DNA of 64,000 nt from NCBI GenBank assembly GCA_045640985.1, contig JAZUFZ010000019.1:4739-68738 (forward strand). Reading direction: 5' to 3'. The translations under genes were made by a program, and so were the position numbers. Below are positions 1-9,642 of the stretch, piece by piece. Source of the DNA: Colimorpha sp045640985 (GTDB lineage Bacteria; Bacteroidota; Bacteroidia; Bacteroidales; P3). The number at the start of each line of letters is the position of its first letter. Position 1 is the first letter of the stretch. Below the pieces are notes generated by a model. That model did not search any database, was not told where the DNA came from, and saw only the letters and a program-made list of their open reading frames with translations.

Positions 1-1903
1 TAGGAGTGTTCCACTTGTCGATGAAGAGATGTGGCGACTGTGCGAAGGACTTCTGTGCCTTTGTGTTGGATTTATCCCAGAAAGGACCGCCGAGATCCCA
101 ATTTACGAACCACATTTCCTCAGTCTCGCAATACTGCTGTTCGAGGTTGAACATACCGTTATGGGCAAGGAATGCCTTGAAGCGGTGGTTTTCATTGTGG
201 CCGGCAAGCCAGTAGATGCTGAAAGCGCCGAAACTTGCACCGCAGGCTCCGATACGTTCAGGATCGATATTGCTGTTTTCGCGGGCAACGACATCGGTTG
301 CCTGCATATAGTCCTTCATGCAGAGTCCGCCATAATCGCCGGAGATTTCCTCACACCATTCCGTACCGAAACCGGGACATCCGCGACGGTTGGGAGCAAT
401 CACGAAATAGCCGGCACCGCTCATCACCTGGAAATTCCAGCGGGTGCTCCAGAACTGGCTTACCATACTCTGGGGACCGCCTTCGCAGAAGAGCAGCGCG
501 GGATAGGTCTTGGTGGAATCGAAATCGTAAGGATAAATTACCCATACGAGCATTTCCTTGTTATCAACGGTCTTGATCCATTTTTCTTCAACCTTGCCCA
601 TACGAATCTGGGAAAGAAGGTCATCGTTGATAGTAGTGAGTTTGGTTCCTTCCACCAGAGAATCGTTCAGCGAATAGGTATAGATTTCAGCCGGATAGCT
701 GATGGACACCTGAGAAGCATAGAGCTTGTCGCCGTGCAGCTGATAGCCGTTCACATCGTGATAGCCGTGGGAAATCTGACGCACGGCGTGGTTCTCAGGA
801 TTGAATCCAAAGAGTTCATTCATACCGCGATACATCACAACAGCAATCAGCTCGCTGTCGTCCCCGGTCCAGGAAATGGAACTTACGCCATAATCAAAAC
901 CATCCGTAAGGTCCTGTATTTCGCCGGATTCGAGGTTCATCACCATCAGGCGAAGCTTGTCGCTCTCGTAGCCGTCGTGTTCCATGCTCTCCCAGGCGAT
1001 GAACTTGCCGTTATGGCTGAATACGGGATTCTGGTCATAGCCCATCATACCTTCGCTAAGGTTGCGGGTTTCGCCTGACTGGATGTTATAGGTATAGATA
1101 TCGCTGTTGGTGCTGAGCGCATAATCCTTGCCGGTAAGTTTGCGGCAGGTATAGGCTACGGTAACGCCATCGGGAGAATAGTTATACTGCTCTACCCCAC
1201 CCCAAGGACGCATAGGGCTTTCGTAAGGTGCGCCTTCGAGAATATCGATTGCGGTGGACATATTATAGGTGTTATCCTCACGGCGGGCAGCCACAAAGAT
1301 ATGAGGGATTTCATCTACCCAGTTGTCCCAGTGGCGGTACATCAGGTCTTCGTTGATGCGGCCGGTCGTCTGGTCGAGACCTGCATAGATATTTTCGAGA
1401 TGGTCGGGACGTTTTACAGGAATGGTTGCCACGAATGCCATACTGGAGTTGTCGGGAGCCAGTTTGAAGCCCTCAAAACCGCCTTCACGTTCTGCCACAA
1501 CGGTTTCCTTCATCGTAGTAATGTCCAGACGGATAATCTGAGTGCCACGGCAGAAAAGAAGCGTATTGTCATCGAACCAGGCAGGATTGAACTCGCCGTC
1601 AGGAGTGGTGGTAAGGCGTTGTTCCTCGCCGGTTCCGTCGGTATTGCGGAGATAGATTTCGGTATTGCCGCGGTTCTGTGACATACTCACATATTTCACG
1701 GTATAAGCCACCTTCTGGCCGTCAGGGGAGACTGCCGTTTCGCCCATCTGACCCAGCGACCACATCAGTTCCGGTGTAAATCTACCGTCGGTGCAGGTTA
1801 CATCGGGTTTTCCGATCACATCTTCACTGACGGCTGCTTTTTTGTTGCATCCCACAGCCAGAAACATCATGGCCATTGCTGCTAAAAGTATTGTTTTCTT
1901 CAT
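1..1903 (-). CDS. S9-family prolyl oligopeptidase-like peptidase, lipoprotein (3' end outside window)
   Basis: Secreted serine peptidase of the S9 (DPP-IV/acylaminoacyl-peptidase) type that probably trims oligopeptides in the periplasm or at the cell surface. The start at 1903 gives a signal peptide ending in a lipobox (FLAVGC), so the protein should be lipid-anchored. The first ~500 residues look like a beta-propeller with TolB-like strands such as SPDGQKVAYT. The catalytic serine is visible as GASFG near residue 555, followed by the start of the alpha/beta-hydrolase domain. The Asp and His of the triad would lie beyond position 1, so the gene is cut by the window edge and not visibly broken. 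It has its own promoter and is transcribed alone from the left of anmK. Family assignment is firm; substrate is unknown. Confidence 0.9.
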   Translation of the reverse strand, partial: MKKTILLAAMAMMFLAVGCNKKAAVSEDVIGKPDVTCTDGRFTPELMWSLGQMGETAVSPDGQKVAYTVKYVSMSQNRGNTEIYLRNTDGTGEEQRLTTTPDGEFNPAWFDDNTLLFCRGTQIIRLDITTMKETVVAEREGGFEGFKLAPDNSSMAFVATIPVKRPDHLENIYAGLDQTTGRINEDLMYRHWDNWVDEIPHIFVAARREDNTYNMSTAIDILEGAPYESPMRPWGGVEQYNYSPDGVTVAYTCRKLTGKDYALSTNSDIYTYNIQSGETRNLSEGMMGYDQNPVFSHNGKFIAWESMEHDGYESDKLRLMVMNLESGEIQDLTDGFDYGVSSISWTGDDSELIAVVMYRGMNELFGFNPENHAVRQISHGYHDVNGYQLHGDKLYASQVSISYPAEIYTYSLNDSLVEGTKLTTINDDLLSQIRMGKVEEKWIKTVDNKEMLVWVIYPYDFDSTKTYPALLFCEGGPQSMVSQFWSTRWNFQVMSGAGYFVIAPNRRGCPGFGTEWCEEISGDYGGLCMKDYMQATDVVARENSNIDPERIGACGASFGAFSIYWLAGHNENHRFKAFLAHNGMFNLEQQYCETEEMWFVNWDLGGPFWDKSNTKAQKSFAQSPHLFIDKWNTP

Positions 1904-1936
1904 ATTATATAATTTTTTTAATCTTGAATGGAAATG

Positions 1937-1968
1937 CAAAAATACATATTTTTTTTTAACCAGCCAAA
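1937..1968 (-). promoter_or_regulatory. Bacteroidota promoter of the S9 peptidase
   Basis: On the minus strand TATTTTTG (1937-1944) matches the TAnnTTTG -7 consensus, and TTTG (1965-1968) lies 20 bp upstream, matching the -33 element. The box sits 33 nt upstream of the ATG. Confidence 0.65.
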
Positions 1969-3033
1969 TTATTTTGGCAGAGGATTGCATATTGCTCCGC
2001 CGACTGACCCATACCTTGCCCCCGTAACCGACTGCAGGCAATTGGGTTTCCCCTCATATCGGAGATACCCCAGAAGGGCAAAAATTATCGCTTCCTTATA
2101 TTCCAGAATCTGCTCCGTAGGCACCTCAATATCCCACCCGGAGGCGTAATGCTGCAGGCGCGAAAGCAGATACCCGTTCCGCGCTCCGCCGCCGGTCACG
2201 AGCAGCACGGATTTTCCCGTATGCCTTTCCGAAAGCGCCCTCGAAATCTGATATGCCACATGTTCCGTTACGGTGGCTATCGCCTCGATAGGCGGAACGG
2301 AAGAAAGAAGCGGAAGAAACTGTGATACAAACCACTCTTTCCCGAGAGATTTAGGCGGCTGGCGGTGATAGTAATCCAAGCCGTTCAGAGCCGCTAAGAG
2401 TTCCCCGTTCACCCGACCCGAAGCCGCCATAGCGCCCCCTTTGTCGAAAGGCGCGCCCATCAGCCGCGCGAGATGGTTCAACGCCATATTGCACGGGCTC
2501 ACATCAAACGCCGTACGTCTCTCAGGATCAGCCGTATGGTTGAACGAGATATTGGAAAATCCGCCCAGATTCAGACATGCCCCGTATGCGCCGAAAAGCA
2601 GTTCATCTCCAATGGGAACCAGCGGAGCCCCCTGACCGCCCAGCGCCACATCGAGCGTGCGGAAATCGTAAGCCACGGGAAGCGAAGTTTCGGCCGCTAT
2701 GGCTGGCCCCTGCCCTATCTGCGTAGTCAAGCCCTTCTCAGGCTGGTGAAAGATAGTATGCCCGTGGGAAGCCACCAGATCCACCTCGCCCGGATGCCGC
2801 TCACGGAACGCATTGATACACTTTCCGAAATAATGTCCCAGTTCCACATCCGCAAGCGCGTATTCCAGCGCGGAAGCCCGTTCCAGATTCGAGAGCCGGC
2901 TGACCCATTCTTCAGGATAGGGAACCGTCTCAGCCGCAAGCAGTTCAAACCTGCGACCGCCTTCCGTGATGGACGTAAAGGCAATATCCAGACCATCGAG
3001 GGACGTCCCTGACATGAGCGAAATGATATTCAT
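1969..3033 (-). CDS. anmK: Anhydro-N-acetylmuramic acid kinase AnmK
   Basis: Cytosolic enzyme of peptidoglycan recycling that hydrolyses and phosphorylates 1,6-anhydro-MurNAc to MurNAc-6-phosphate using ATP. The N-terminus contains the family signature MSGTSLDGLD at residues 7-16. Further sugar-kinase/ASKHA motifs are GQGAPLVPIGD near 133, LNLGGFSN near 154 and VTGGGARN near 280. At 354 residues it is close to the usual ~360-370. It is monocistronic, tail-to-head with the S9 peptidase promoter: its stop codon lies 1 bp from the neighbour's -33 element. No sign of damage. Confidence 0.95.
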   Translation of the reverse strand: MNIISLMSGTSLDGLDIAFTSITEGGRRFELLAAETVPYPEEWVSRLSNLERASALEYALADVELGHYFGKCINAFRERHPGEVDLVASHGHTIFHQPEKGLTTQIGQGPAIAAETSLPVAYDFRTLDVALGGQGAPLVPIGDELLFGAYGACLNLGGFSNISFNHTADPERRTAFDVSPCNMALNHLARLMGAPFDKGGAMAASGRVNGELLAALNGLDYYHRQPPKSLGKEWFVSQFLPLLSSVPPIEAIATVTEHVAYQISRALSERHTGKSVLLVTGGGARNGYLLSRLQHYASGWDIEVPTEQILEYKEAIIFALLGYLRYEGKPNCLQSVTGARYGSVGGAICNPLPK

Positions 3034-3114
3034 ATTACCAGTTTCTTCAATTAAAACATTCTATCCCATAAAAATCAACACTTTAGAAAAGCATTTAATC
3101 ATGAGAACATTTTG

Positions 3115-3145
3115 CAAAGATACAAAAACCAAGCGAAATAGCAAA
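3115..3145 (-). promoter_or_regulatory. anmK promoter
   Basis: TATCTTTG at 3115-3122 on the minus strand is a perfect TAnnTTTG -7 box, and a TTTG occurs 19 bp further upstream. This gives a leader of roughly 75 nt. Confidence 0.65.
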
Positions 3146-3221
3146 ATTTATTTGATATTTCCGAGGCCGGTATCTTCATAAAACCGCCCCTTCTGCCCTG
3201 TTTCCGGCTTACAGATATGTA

Positions 3222-3338
3222 GTAACCCACTCCTATCTTCTTTTTATCTTTTTTCTATCTTTTTTCTATCTCTTATTCTAAGAAAAGGAGATAAAAAGAA
3301 GTTAATATGGAGATAAAAAGAAGATAGAAGGGAGTTAC
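3222..3338. repeat. Dispersed ~117-bp palindromic repeat, copy 1
   Basis: Near-palindromic element whose left half is pyrimidine-rich and right half purine-rich, built on an 11-bp period (TATC or AGATA recurring every helical turn). The left terminus is degenerate (GTAACCCACTCC) while the right terminus is the consensus GAAGGGAGTTAC. On its right, ~75 bp (3339-3412) match in inverted orientation the left flank of copy 2 (17836-17905), so copies 1 and 2 are related over about 190 bp. It fills most of the gap between anmK and the helicase operon. The rest of 3034-3433 holds only the anmK promoter. Confidence 0.85.
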
Positions 3339-3433
3339 CTCTATATCAACACGCTATTTTCTCGCTCCGGTTTCATCAGGACGCTTTCCATAATGAGATG
3401 CTCCGACATGTTGTAACAAGATGGGTAGGACGT

Positions 3434-5326
3434 TTATCGCCAGACGTCGATGTTGTTGAGAGATACTTCCTGCCATAGCGTGGCTATGCGGCGGAGGGCG
3501 GCAAAGGATGCCATGCCGCGACGTATTTCGGAGGAGAGGCTTTCGTGGTTCTGGAGTTCCTGAGCAAGGTCGAATACCCGCTGGTTCGCCATCATAATCC
3601 ATTTGATGCGTCCACGGGTAAGGGCTACGTTCAGGCGGTTGGCGCTGTAAAAAAATTCCAGCCGTTCCATCTCTTCAGTAGAGATTTTTTCCGTTATTTT
3701 GGTGGTATCTTCTATGGGATTAGGGTTGGCGAGAGTATATAATATATAGTCCCGCTCCTGTCCCTGGAGCCGTTCTACGGTATCAACGAACAACTGGTCC
3801 ATGAGATTTTCGTTGACGATTCCCTGTTCCCATAAGGTTCGCTTGATTTCCCGCACCTGGGCCCGATAGGGGGTCAGAATGCCGATATGGTTGAGAGGAA
3901 TGCCGTTGTTGAGGAGTTCACTTACCCATTCACTGATGATATATGCCTCGTAAGGGGAATGCCCCATGCCGTCAAATTCGTCGTGGAGCATAAGTATGCC
4001 TGCAGCGGGGGCTTTGAGGGGGCCCTGGTGGTGGGTGTGGTAGTGAAAATCGGTATAAGGCTTTATTTGTGGAACTTTGGAATGGAGCTTATTGCCGTAG
4101 AAGAGCTGGTTGGGAATTGACAGCAATTCTTCGCAGAGGCGGTAGGAACAAGAGAGAAGGGTTACTCGTGAAGGATAGAGTAAGGCAAGATGCTGGAAGA
4201 TGCTTTTTTCAAGTATCCAATTGCCCGTGTTAGCTGGCTGTATGGGACACAGCTGTTCAGGATCGCCTACCCAGATAATTCTGCGGCATCGCATCATCAG
4301 CACAATGGCCATGGGAATGCTCAACTGAGCGGCTTCATCTACGATGGCATAATCGAATTCCCAGCCGGCCATACGGGTGGTGGCGGGCTCGCAGAGGGTA
4401 TAAGGGGTCGCTCCTATGGCGATTCCTTGCTGGTTTAGAATGCGATCGGAGTTGTATTGGTCTTTGGAGAGGCGCTTGCGCCGGCTGATTTTGTGCTCAT
4501 CTGCCAGTTCATCTGCCTGGTAGTGTTCGCCGACCTTGACCACTTTGCCGCAGTCGTTCACCTCTTCAGCGATAGTATTTAGACAATGGTTTATGGCAGT
4601 ATGAGTAGGTCCGCTCACCATCACCTTATAGCCTTTCTCTATGAGCAGCGCACCGATACGGCCTATTGTATAGGTTTTGCCTGTGCCCGGAGGTCCTTGT
4701 ATGAGACAGAAGTCCCGGCATCCTAGAGCCTGACTTACGGCCGTGTTCTGGGAATCGTTCAGATCTGGGAAAGGAGGAACTTCATTATCAGAAGAGGCTA
4801 TTGATGCCTTGCCGAGCAGAATATCTTCCACTCTTGTGGTGGTGGATTGCATCTCAAGAAGTTCCATCCAATGGGCAGTAGCCATCAGCATTTTGTAGGT
4901 GATGTCGGTCTCGATATAATCTACGTTCCAATTGAAGGTAGGATAGTCCTGTATTTCAATCAGGCAGTTCTCAACTTCCCACGGATTAGGTTGCAGAATG
5001 AAGTCCATCCCCGAATCCTGCACAACTTCCATACGGAACGAATGGTCGCCGTGAGAGAGCTGTACCGAAGAACCCACACGGAACTTGGAAAGGTTGTTTC
5101 CACAGTGTACATTTACCTTCTGGATATGTCCCATACCTTCGGGTGGAGTGCTGCATCGGTAGTTTGGAGGGGTTGGGTAGAAGTAGATAGATACCCTGGC
5201 GTTTCGTATGGCGTACCCCCGGGTTACCCGGTCGCCTACCGGAAGATGCGCAATGGTTTCCATCTCGTTCTGCTGGTGGCGGTTCTGGATTTCAAGGGCT
5301 TCTATGTATAGGTCTAAAAGGTTCAA
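3434..5326 (-). CDS. SF1B DNA2/UPF1-like AAA helicase
   Basis: Predicted ATP-dependent nucleic-acid helicase of superfamily 1B. Walker A is GPPGTGKTYT at residues 211-220 and motif II is DEAAQ at 330-334. C-terminal motifs V and VI are visible as TVERLQGQERD and LNVALTRGR. The N-terminal ~185 residues contain beta-rich segments (GDRVTRGYAI, FRVGSSVQLSHG) like the accessory domains of the DNA2/IGHMBP2 group. It starts 57 bp after the stop of the 1402-residue helicase-nuclease and is almost certainly co-transcribed with it. No nuclease motif is visible in this protein, so the partner would supply cleavage. Family placement is firm; role is inferred. Confidence 0.85.
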   Translation of the reverse strand: MNLLDLYIEALEIQNRHQQNEMETIAHLPVGDRVTRGYAIRNARVSIYFYPTPPNYRCSTPPEGMGHIQKVNVHCGNNLSKFRVGSSVQLSHGDHSFRMEVVQDSGMDFILQPNPWEVENCLIEIQDYPTFNWNVDYIETDITYKMLMATAHWMELLEMQSTTTRVEDILLGKASIASSDNEVPPFPDLNDSQNTAVSQALGCRDFCLIQGPPGTGKTYTIGRIGALLIEKGYKVMVSGPTHTAINHCLNTIAEEVNDCGKVVKVGEHYQADELADEHKISRRKRLSKDQYNSDRILNQQGIAIGATPYTLCEPATTRMAGWEFDYAIVDEAAQLSIPMAIVLMMRCRRIIWVGDPEQLCPIQPANTGNWILEKSIFQHLALLYPSRVTLLSCSYRLCEELLSIPNQLFYGNKLHSKVPQIKPYTDFHYHTHHQGPLKAPAAGILMLHDEFDGMGHSPYEAYIISEWVSELLNNGIPLNHIGILTPYRAQVREIKRTLWEQGIVNENLMDQLFVDTVERLQGQERDYILYTLANPNPIEDTTKITEKISTEEMERLEFFYSANRLNVALTRGRIKWIMMANQRVFDLAQELQNHESLSSEIRRGMASFAALRRIATLWQEVSLNNIDVWR

Positions 5327-5383
5327 GATTATTTGCTGATTTAATTTTATAATGTCCTCCTTTTCGGAATTCAGATATCTGGG

Positions 5384-8300
5384 TTAATTTACCTGTAGGC
5401 TTTCCAGGAGTGCCTCAACTTCACGTTTGCGGTAATTCTCCAGTCGAATAGTATAGTAGCGGTCGTATGTGGGATGCAGCACGCATAACATCATCTCTTC
5501 CACATGGATTCCGTATTGCTTTTCAAGGATATATTTGTAGGAACTCTGTTGAAGTTCGTAGTGGTAGTAGCTGGAGTCATCAAGGTGTCCCATAATGGAG
5601 AGCCCCCTTCCGATGCCGTATTTCTTGATCTTACCGTCACCGATGATGAGTTGCCTGCTGCGTTTCCAGTCCACCATGATATAGGCCCCGTCGCGTTTGC
5701 GACGGAAAAGGGAATCCACTGTGCCCGCCACTCCGTAGTCTGGTAAGCTGATCATTCGTTCTGCATCCACGAAGTCGAGATAAGGAAGCAGAATATCCTT
5801 ATGAAACTGCAGGAAATAGTCCCATTCAGGCGCGTTGTAAGGTTCTGAGGGTTCTCCTTTCAAGAAATGCTCGATAGCAGCATGGAGTTCTGTACCACGA
5901 CCCGAAGCGTCCTGTTGGATATGTTCCAGTTCCGCGCGTATTTCATCCTCGGGGCGGTGTTCTTTGCGGACCTTCTGTGCGATAAGAGTTTCGGTGTCAA
6001 AAGGGAAAAACCTGCCAATCAAGGTTGTTACGGAAATATAATCCGCTCCACCGTTAGGATTGTGCTGGGGAGCGTAGATATGGGAGGCCTCGTCAAACGT
6101 AAGTTCTCCGATAGGTTGGTTTACGAGAATTCTACTACTGAAATCGTAAGGCTCAAAGGATTCAATTCCAAGATATTGTTCACGGTAGTGTTCCTGTTCC
6201 CAATGCAAGGCCTGCGAGAAGTTCCAGCGCGGTTCAGCGGCAAGTAGGTTGAACCGCTGGCTCTGTTCGTTGGAGGCACTTGTGATGATGTCTTGCAGGT
6301 ATTGCAGACATTCTTCCGGCTGGTAGCGAATCTGACGTTCGCTGAATCGCACCACCATCCAGCCCATAGCCGCCATACTGCGGTCTCGCCGGAGGTCCCG
6401 GATATCTTCTATCGTATGGGTCGGGAACCGGTAAATGCCGTCGTAGGGAGCATCTATCTCTATGTCAATTAAAAGATTTCTTGTAAGGTCGAATGCTATT
6501 ATTTCAGGCTCGATGGCTTTGCGGCTGCAAGGCACGGCAATATGGCATTCGTTGCTCACGTGTACTCCAGCCAGATGGGATTTCAGGTAGTTGTAGAATC
6601 CTACCCCGAGCCATTGGTGTACCCGTGAGCGTCCTCGCCGGGGATAGGTGACAGCGCATCCGAACTGTGGCATTACAGCCAGTGGATAGCCATCGGATTT
6701 CTCATAGTATTTGTCAATAATCCAAATCGCCTTTTGCCCCTCATCGGAGGTTTTGCTGGGCTGAGATTCAATAATCTCCACTTTTCCTAAGCTTCCGGGA
6801 GCCCCCGCTTGCTGCCAGTCCACGGTAAAGTCGCGTCCCTTTTTGATGAAGGTTTTTGTCAGGTCCGCCATCTGGCGTTGTGCCCGTTGGTGTCCTGGTT
6901 GAGCGGAGATTACCTGCCGGAAATAAGGTATGGCTTCTTGAATGTGTCCCAGTTTGCGGAGTCTGGCGCCCTGGCGGTAAAGTGCCTCCGGGCTTTCCTG
7001 GAGCGGATTTCCGGACAGGAAATAGTCCTGTATGCTTGTTAAAAAGGGAGACATATTTTGCGGGCATACGATGGATAGCCGTTTCCTGGCACGCGAGAGT
7101 GCTACATAGAGTTTCCTCGCGTCTTCCTGTTTCTGTCTGGTTCCATAGTTCCTAGGGGTCGGATAATACTCGTTGCTGGCTCCAAACACCACCACCGAGT
7201 CAAATTCCAAACCTTTTGCCTTGTGGACGGTAGAGATAAAGAATCGTTCTCCCACCACCGAACTGCCGCACAAGTCTGATTCTTTCAATGTCATCAGGTC
7301 TCCCATGTATCGTTCCAACTGGCTTTTTAGGGTCGGGTATCCTGCAGGTTGAATCAGTTCCTGGGAGAGATAATCTTTCACATAATGGAATTTCCTGATG
7401 GGGTTGAGCCCCATATTTGTTGTCATAAATTCATAGCATCGCTGGAGTTCGGTCACGAGAACAGGTTCTTCCGATTCTGGAACAGACTCTTCATAGAGCC
7501 GGGACTGGGTCGCTGAATACAAAGGACCGTAATGTTCCCGAATCCTGGATGCGATGGATTTTATGCGGGGAGTCTGGCACAGCTGTTTCTGTCGTTCCAG
7601 CCAGACATTGCTGTGGTCGTGACAGTATTTCAGCAGTTCCCATGTGGCGAGGATATCATCGTCAGCCCTGTGGCTGTTTTCTCCTTCTAAGTTGAGTTGA
7701 ACTAAAAGCCGTTCCAGATTGTAGTGTCTCAGCCGCGGTTCAATCAGCCGGATATATTTTAGAGTATCGTAGCGTTCGGGATGCAGGTGCTCCAGTTCCA
7801 CCTCCGGCAAGTCGCGACGGAGATTGTATTTCAGAATATGATAGTCATATTCCACATTGTGCCCCACCAGAAGGCATCCCTTACAATAGTCCAGAAATTT
7901 CTTCAATCCCGCCGCACGGGTCTCGTGGGGATGAACTGCGTATGCCTCCACCATCGGGTTCACCCGGTCACCTTTCAGCACTGGTGGTATTTCCTTCGTG
8001 ATTTCAAGAAAGATGTTGAACTCGCTCCCCGGAACCCGCTCCCCTTTCCGCACTTTGATGGCAGCAATCTGGATGATTTCATCCTCTCTCACGTCCAAAC
8101 CAGTAGTTTCGGTATCGAAAATCACCAGATCTTCCTCCTCATAAACCCGGGCAAATTCCGCCAGATAACTGCTTTCTTCGTAATGTATGAAATCGGTGGG
8201 AAGCATTCCGCATCTTCGCATTTCCCTCATGAAGTCGCGTGCTTCCGTGTATTGCGGCACGATTCCGGTATGGAAGAGCAGTTTTGCCCACGAAGTGAAT

Positions 8301-9592
8301 CCACCTTCGCCCTGTGCGATGTTCAGATGGGCGAACAGTGCCTGCACTACCGGTGAGGCAAACAGGTCAGAACCTGAAATCTTGAAATGTGGAATTTTCA
8401 GCGCCTCAAGTTGTTCACTGAGACAGTCGGCGTGGCGGTTATAGGGCACCAGCAGTGCCACCCGACCATCATCTTCCCGTGCCAGCCGCAACGCCTCCTG
8501 TACCGTGGCAGTATATGATTGTCCGATGTCAGGAACCGTGATAAGGTTCAGCATTCCTTCGCCTCCCGGTTCCTCGTGGAAAGCTTGCGGAAGCATCTGA
8601 GGGCTGATATTGAGTTCCCACACAGCGTAGGCGTTCATCACGTCAAGCAGATATTTGGGAGAACGGTAGTTGCGTTCCAGCCGGTGAATATTGCCGTAGC
8701 ACCGGCGTTTCAGCACCTCCAGGGTTTCCATCTTTGCCCCGATGAACGAAAATATTGCCTGCTGCTCGTCTCCGAGATACACCACCGTAGCATCCTCTGC
8801 CGTCAGGCAGTCGATGATAGCCAGTTGGGTAGGGTTCATGTCCTGCACCTCATCCACCTGAATCCATCTGTAGCGCCTGTGATCTCCGTCTGCCGACAGC
8901 ACTTGCAGGCATACTACCAGCAGGTCATCAAAGTCCAGCATATCGTATTCCTGCTTATACACCTCGTAGGCGCGCGCCATGCGCAGGTAACGGAGGTTCT
9001 CACCATATATCGGGTCTTCTGCCCGCAGGTAGAGTTCCTCTATATTTTCGTATATCTCACCGATATCCCTGCCTGAAGCCTTGCGGAGCAGGTCCAGCAC
9101 GGGCAGGTATTGTTTTCTCATTTCTTCGTGCAGTCCCGTTTCTGCGCTTACTCCGTCCGCCCATTGGCGCATACAGTGCTGGAGCTGTGCCACCCGCGGA
9201 ACATTTACCTGAAGTTCATTCGCGGAAGGAAATTTTTCTTTCCAGAGTCCTCTCACTATGCTCTCCACATCCCCTTCGTCTATTACCGCCGAATGCCTTG
9301 GAAGCATACTATTCTCGAACAGATATTGTGCGCAGAGCCTATGCACGTTCCCTACGAAGAGGTCTCCTGGAACCGGCTCACCGGACAGACTGCATACACG
9401 TTCCTGCATACCTCTCGCGGCACGGTTGGTGAACGTAAGGCAAATCATATCTCCGTATGCCACTCCCTGACTGTGTGCCCAGGCGATGCGGCGCGCCAGA
9501 ATATCCGTCTTGCCGCATCCCGGTGGTGCAAGTACCAGATGATGCCCTCCAGAAGCCTCTATGGCCTTTTGTTGTGATATATCCTGATACAT
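5384..9592 (-). CDS. UvrD-like helicase with inserted DEDDh exonuclease and C-terminal PD-(D/E)XK-type nuclease domains
   Basis: A 1402-residue multidomain DNA-processing protein. SF1A helicase motifs: Walker A APPGCGKT (22-29), motif II VDEVQD (246-251), motif III-like YLGDEQQAIFSF (272-283), motif IV region RLERNYRSP (304-312). A DEDDh exonuclease is inserted at ~488-655: FDTETTG with D493/E495, HNVEYDYH with D583, HRADDD with H641/D646. The helicase resumes with motif V (TVHKAKGLEFD, 788-798) and motif VI (LYVALSRARKRL, 828-839). A TPR-like stretch follows at ~867-915. A Vsr/DUF559-like segment lies at ~1030-1105 (LIDIEID, then RRDRSMAAMGWMVVRFS). A RecB/Cas4-like PD-(D/E)XK domain is at ~1165-1400 (GTELHAAIE, GVAGTVDS, VDWKRS). 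First gene of a two-gene operon with the SF1B helicase. Helicase and DEDDh calls are firm; the Vsr-like call is tentative. Confidence 0.88.
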   Translation of the reverse strand: MYQDISQQKAIEASGGHHLVLAPPGCGKTDILARRIAWAHSQGVAYGDMICLTFTNRAARGMQERVCSLSGEPVPGDLFVGNVHRLCAQYLFENSMLPRHSAVIDEGDVESIVRGLWKEKFPSANELQVNVPRVAQLQHCMRQWADGVSAETGLHEEMRKQYLPVLDLLRKASGRDIGEIYENIEELYLRAEDPIYGENLRYLRMARAYEVYKQEYDMLDFDDLLVVCLQVLSADGDHRRYRWIQVDEVQDMNPTQLAIIDCLTAEDATVVYLGDEQQAIFSFIGAKMETLEVLKRRCYGNIHRLERNYRSPKYLLDVMNAYAVWELNISPQMLPQAFHEEPGGEGMLNLITVPDIGQSYTATVQEALRLAREDDGRVALLVPYNRHADCLSEQLEALKIPHFKISGSDLFASPVVQALFAHLNIAQGEGGFTSWAKLLFHTGIVPQYTEARDFMREMRRCGMLPTDFIHYEESSYLAEFARVYEEEDLVIFDTETTGLDVREDEIIQIAAIKVRKGERVPGSEFNIFLEITKEIPPVLKGDRVNPMVEAYAVHPHETRAAGLKKFLDYCKGCLLVGHNVEYDYHILKYNLRRDLPEVELEHLHPERYDTLKYIRLIEPRLRHYNLERLLVQLNLEGENSHRADDDILATWELLKYCHDHSNVWLERQKQLCQTPRIKSIASRIREHYGPLYSATQSRLYEESVPESEEPVLVTELQRCYEFMTTNMGLNPIRKFHYVKDYLSQELIQPAGYPTLKSQLERYMGDLMTLKESDLCGSSVVGERFFISTVHKAKGLEFDSVVVFGASNEYYPTPRNYGTRQKQEDARKLYVALSRARKRLSIVCPQNMSPFLTSIQDYFLSGNPLQESPEALYRQGARLRKLGHIQEAIPYFRQVISAQPGHQRAQRQMADLTKTFIKKGRDFTVDWQQAGAPGSLGKVEIIESQPSKTSDEGQKAIWIIDKYYEKSDGYPLAVMPQFGCAVTYPRRGRSRVHQWLGVGFYNYLKSHLAGVHVSNECHIAVPCSRKAIEPEIIAFDLTRNLLIDIEIDAPYDGIYRFPTHTIEDIRDLRRDRSMAAMGWMVVRFSERQIRYQPEECLQYLQDIITSASNEQSQRFNLLAAEPRWNFSQALHWEQEHYREQYLGIESFEPYDFSSRILVNQPIGELTFDEASHIYAPQHNPNGGADYISVTTLIGRFFPFDTETLIAQKVRKEHRPEDEIRAELEHIQQDASGRGTELHAAIEHFLKGEPSEPYNAPEWDYFLQFHKDILLPYLDFVDAERMISLPDYGVAGTVDSLFRRKRDGAYIMVDWKRSRQLIIGDGKIKKYGIGRGLSIMGHLDDSSYYHYELQQSSYKYILEKQYGIHVEEMMLCVLHPTYDRYYTIRLENYRKREVEALLESLQVN

Positions 9593-9642
9593 AGTCAGAT
9601 GAAATTAAATATAGAGCCGATAAAAGAGATTTTTTTCTACTG

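Noticed and set aside
29..1078. 349-residue plus-strand open frame
   Set aside because: Antisense to the S9 peptidase, which shows the GASFG serine motif and propeller strands.
3354..3602. 82-residue minus-strand frame overlapping the helicase 3' end and palindrome flank
   Set aside because: Its end and a frame at 17760-17966 share GASHYGKRPDE, but only because both cross the shared flank of repeat copies 1 and 2.
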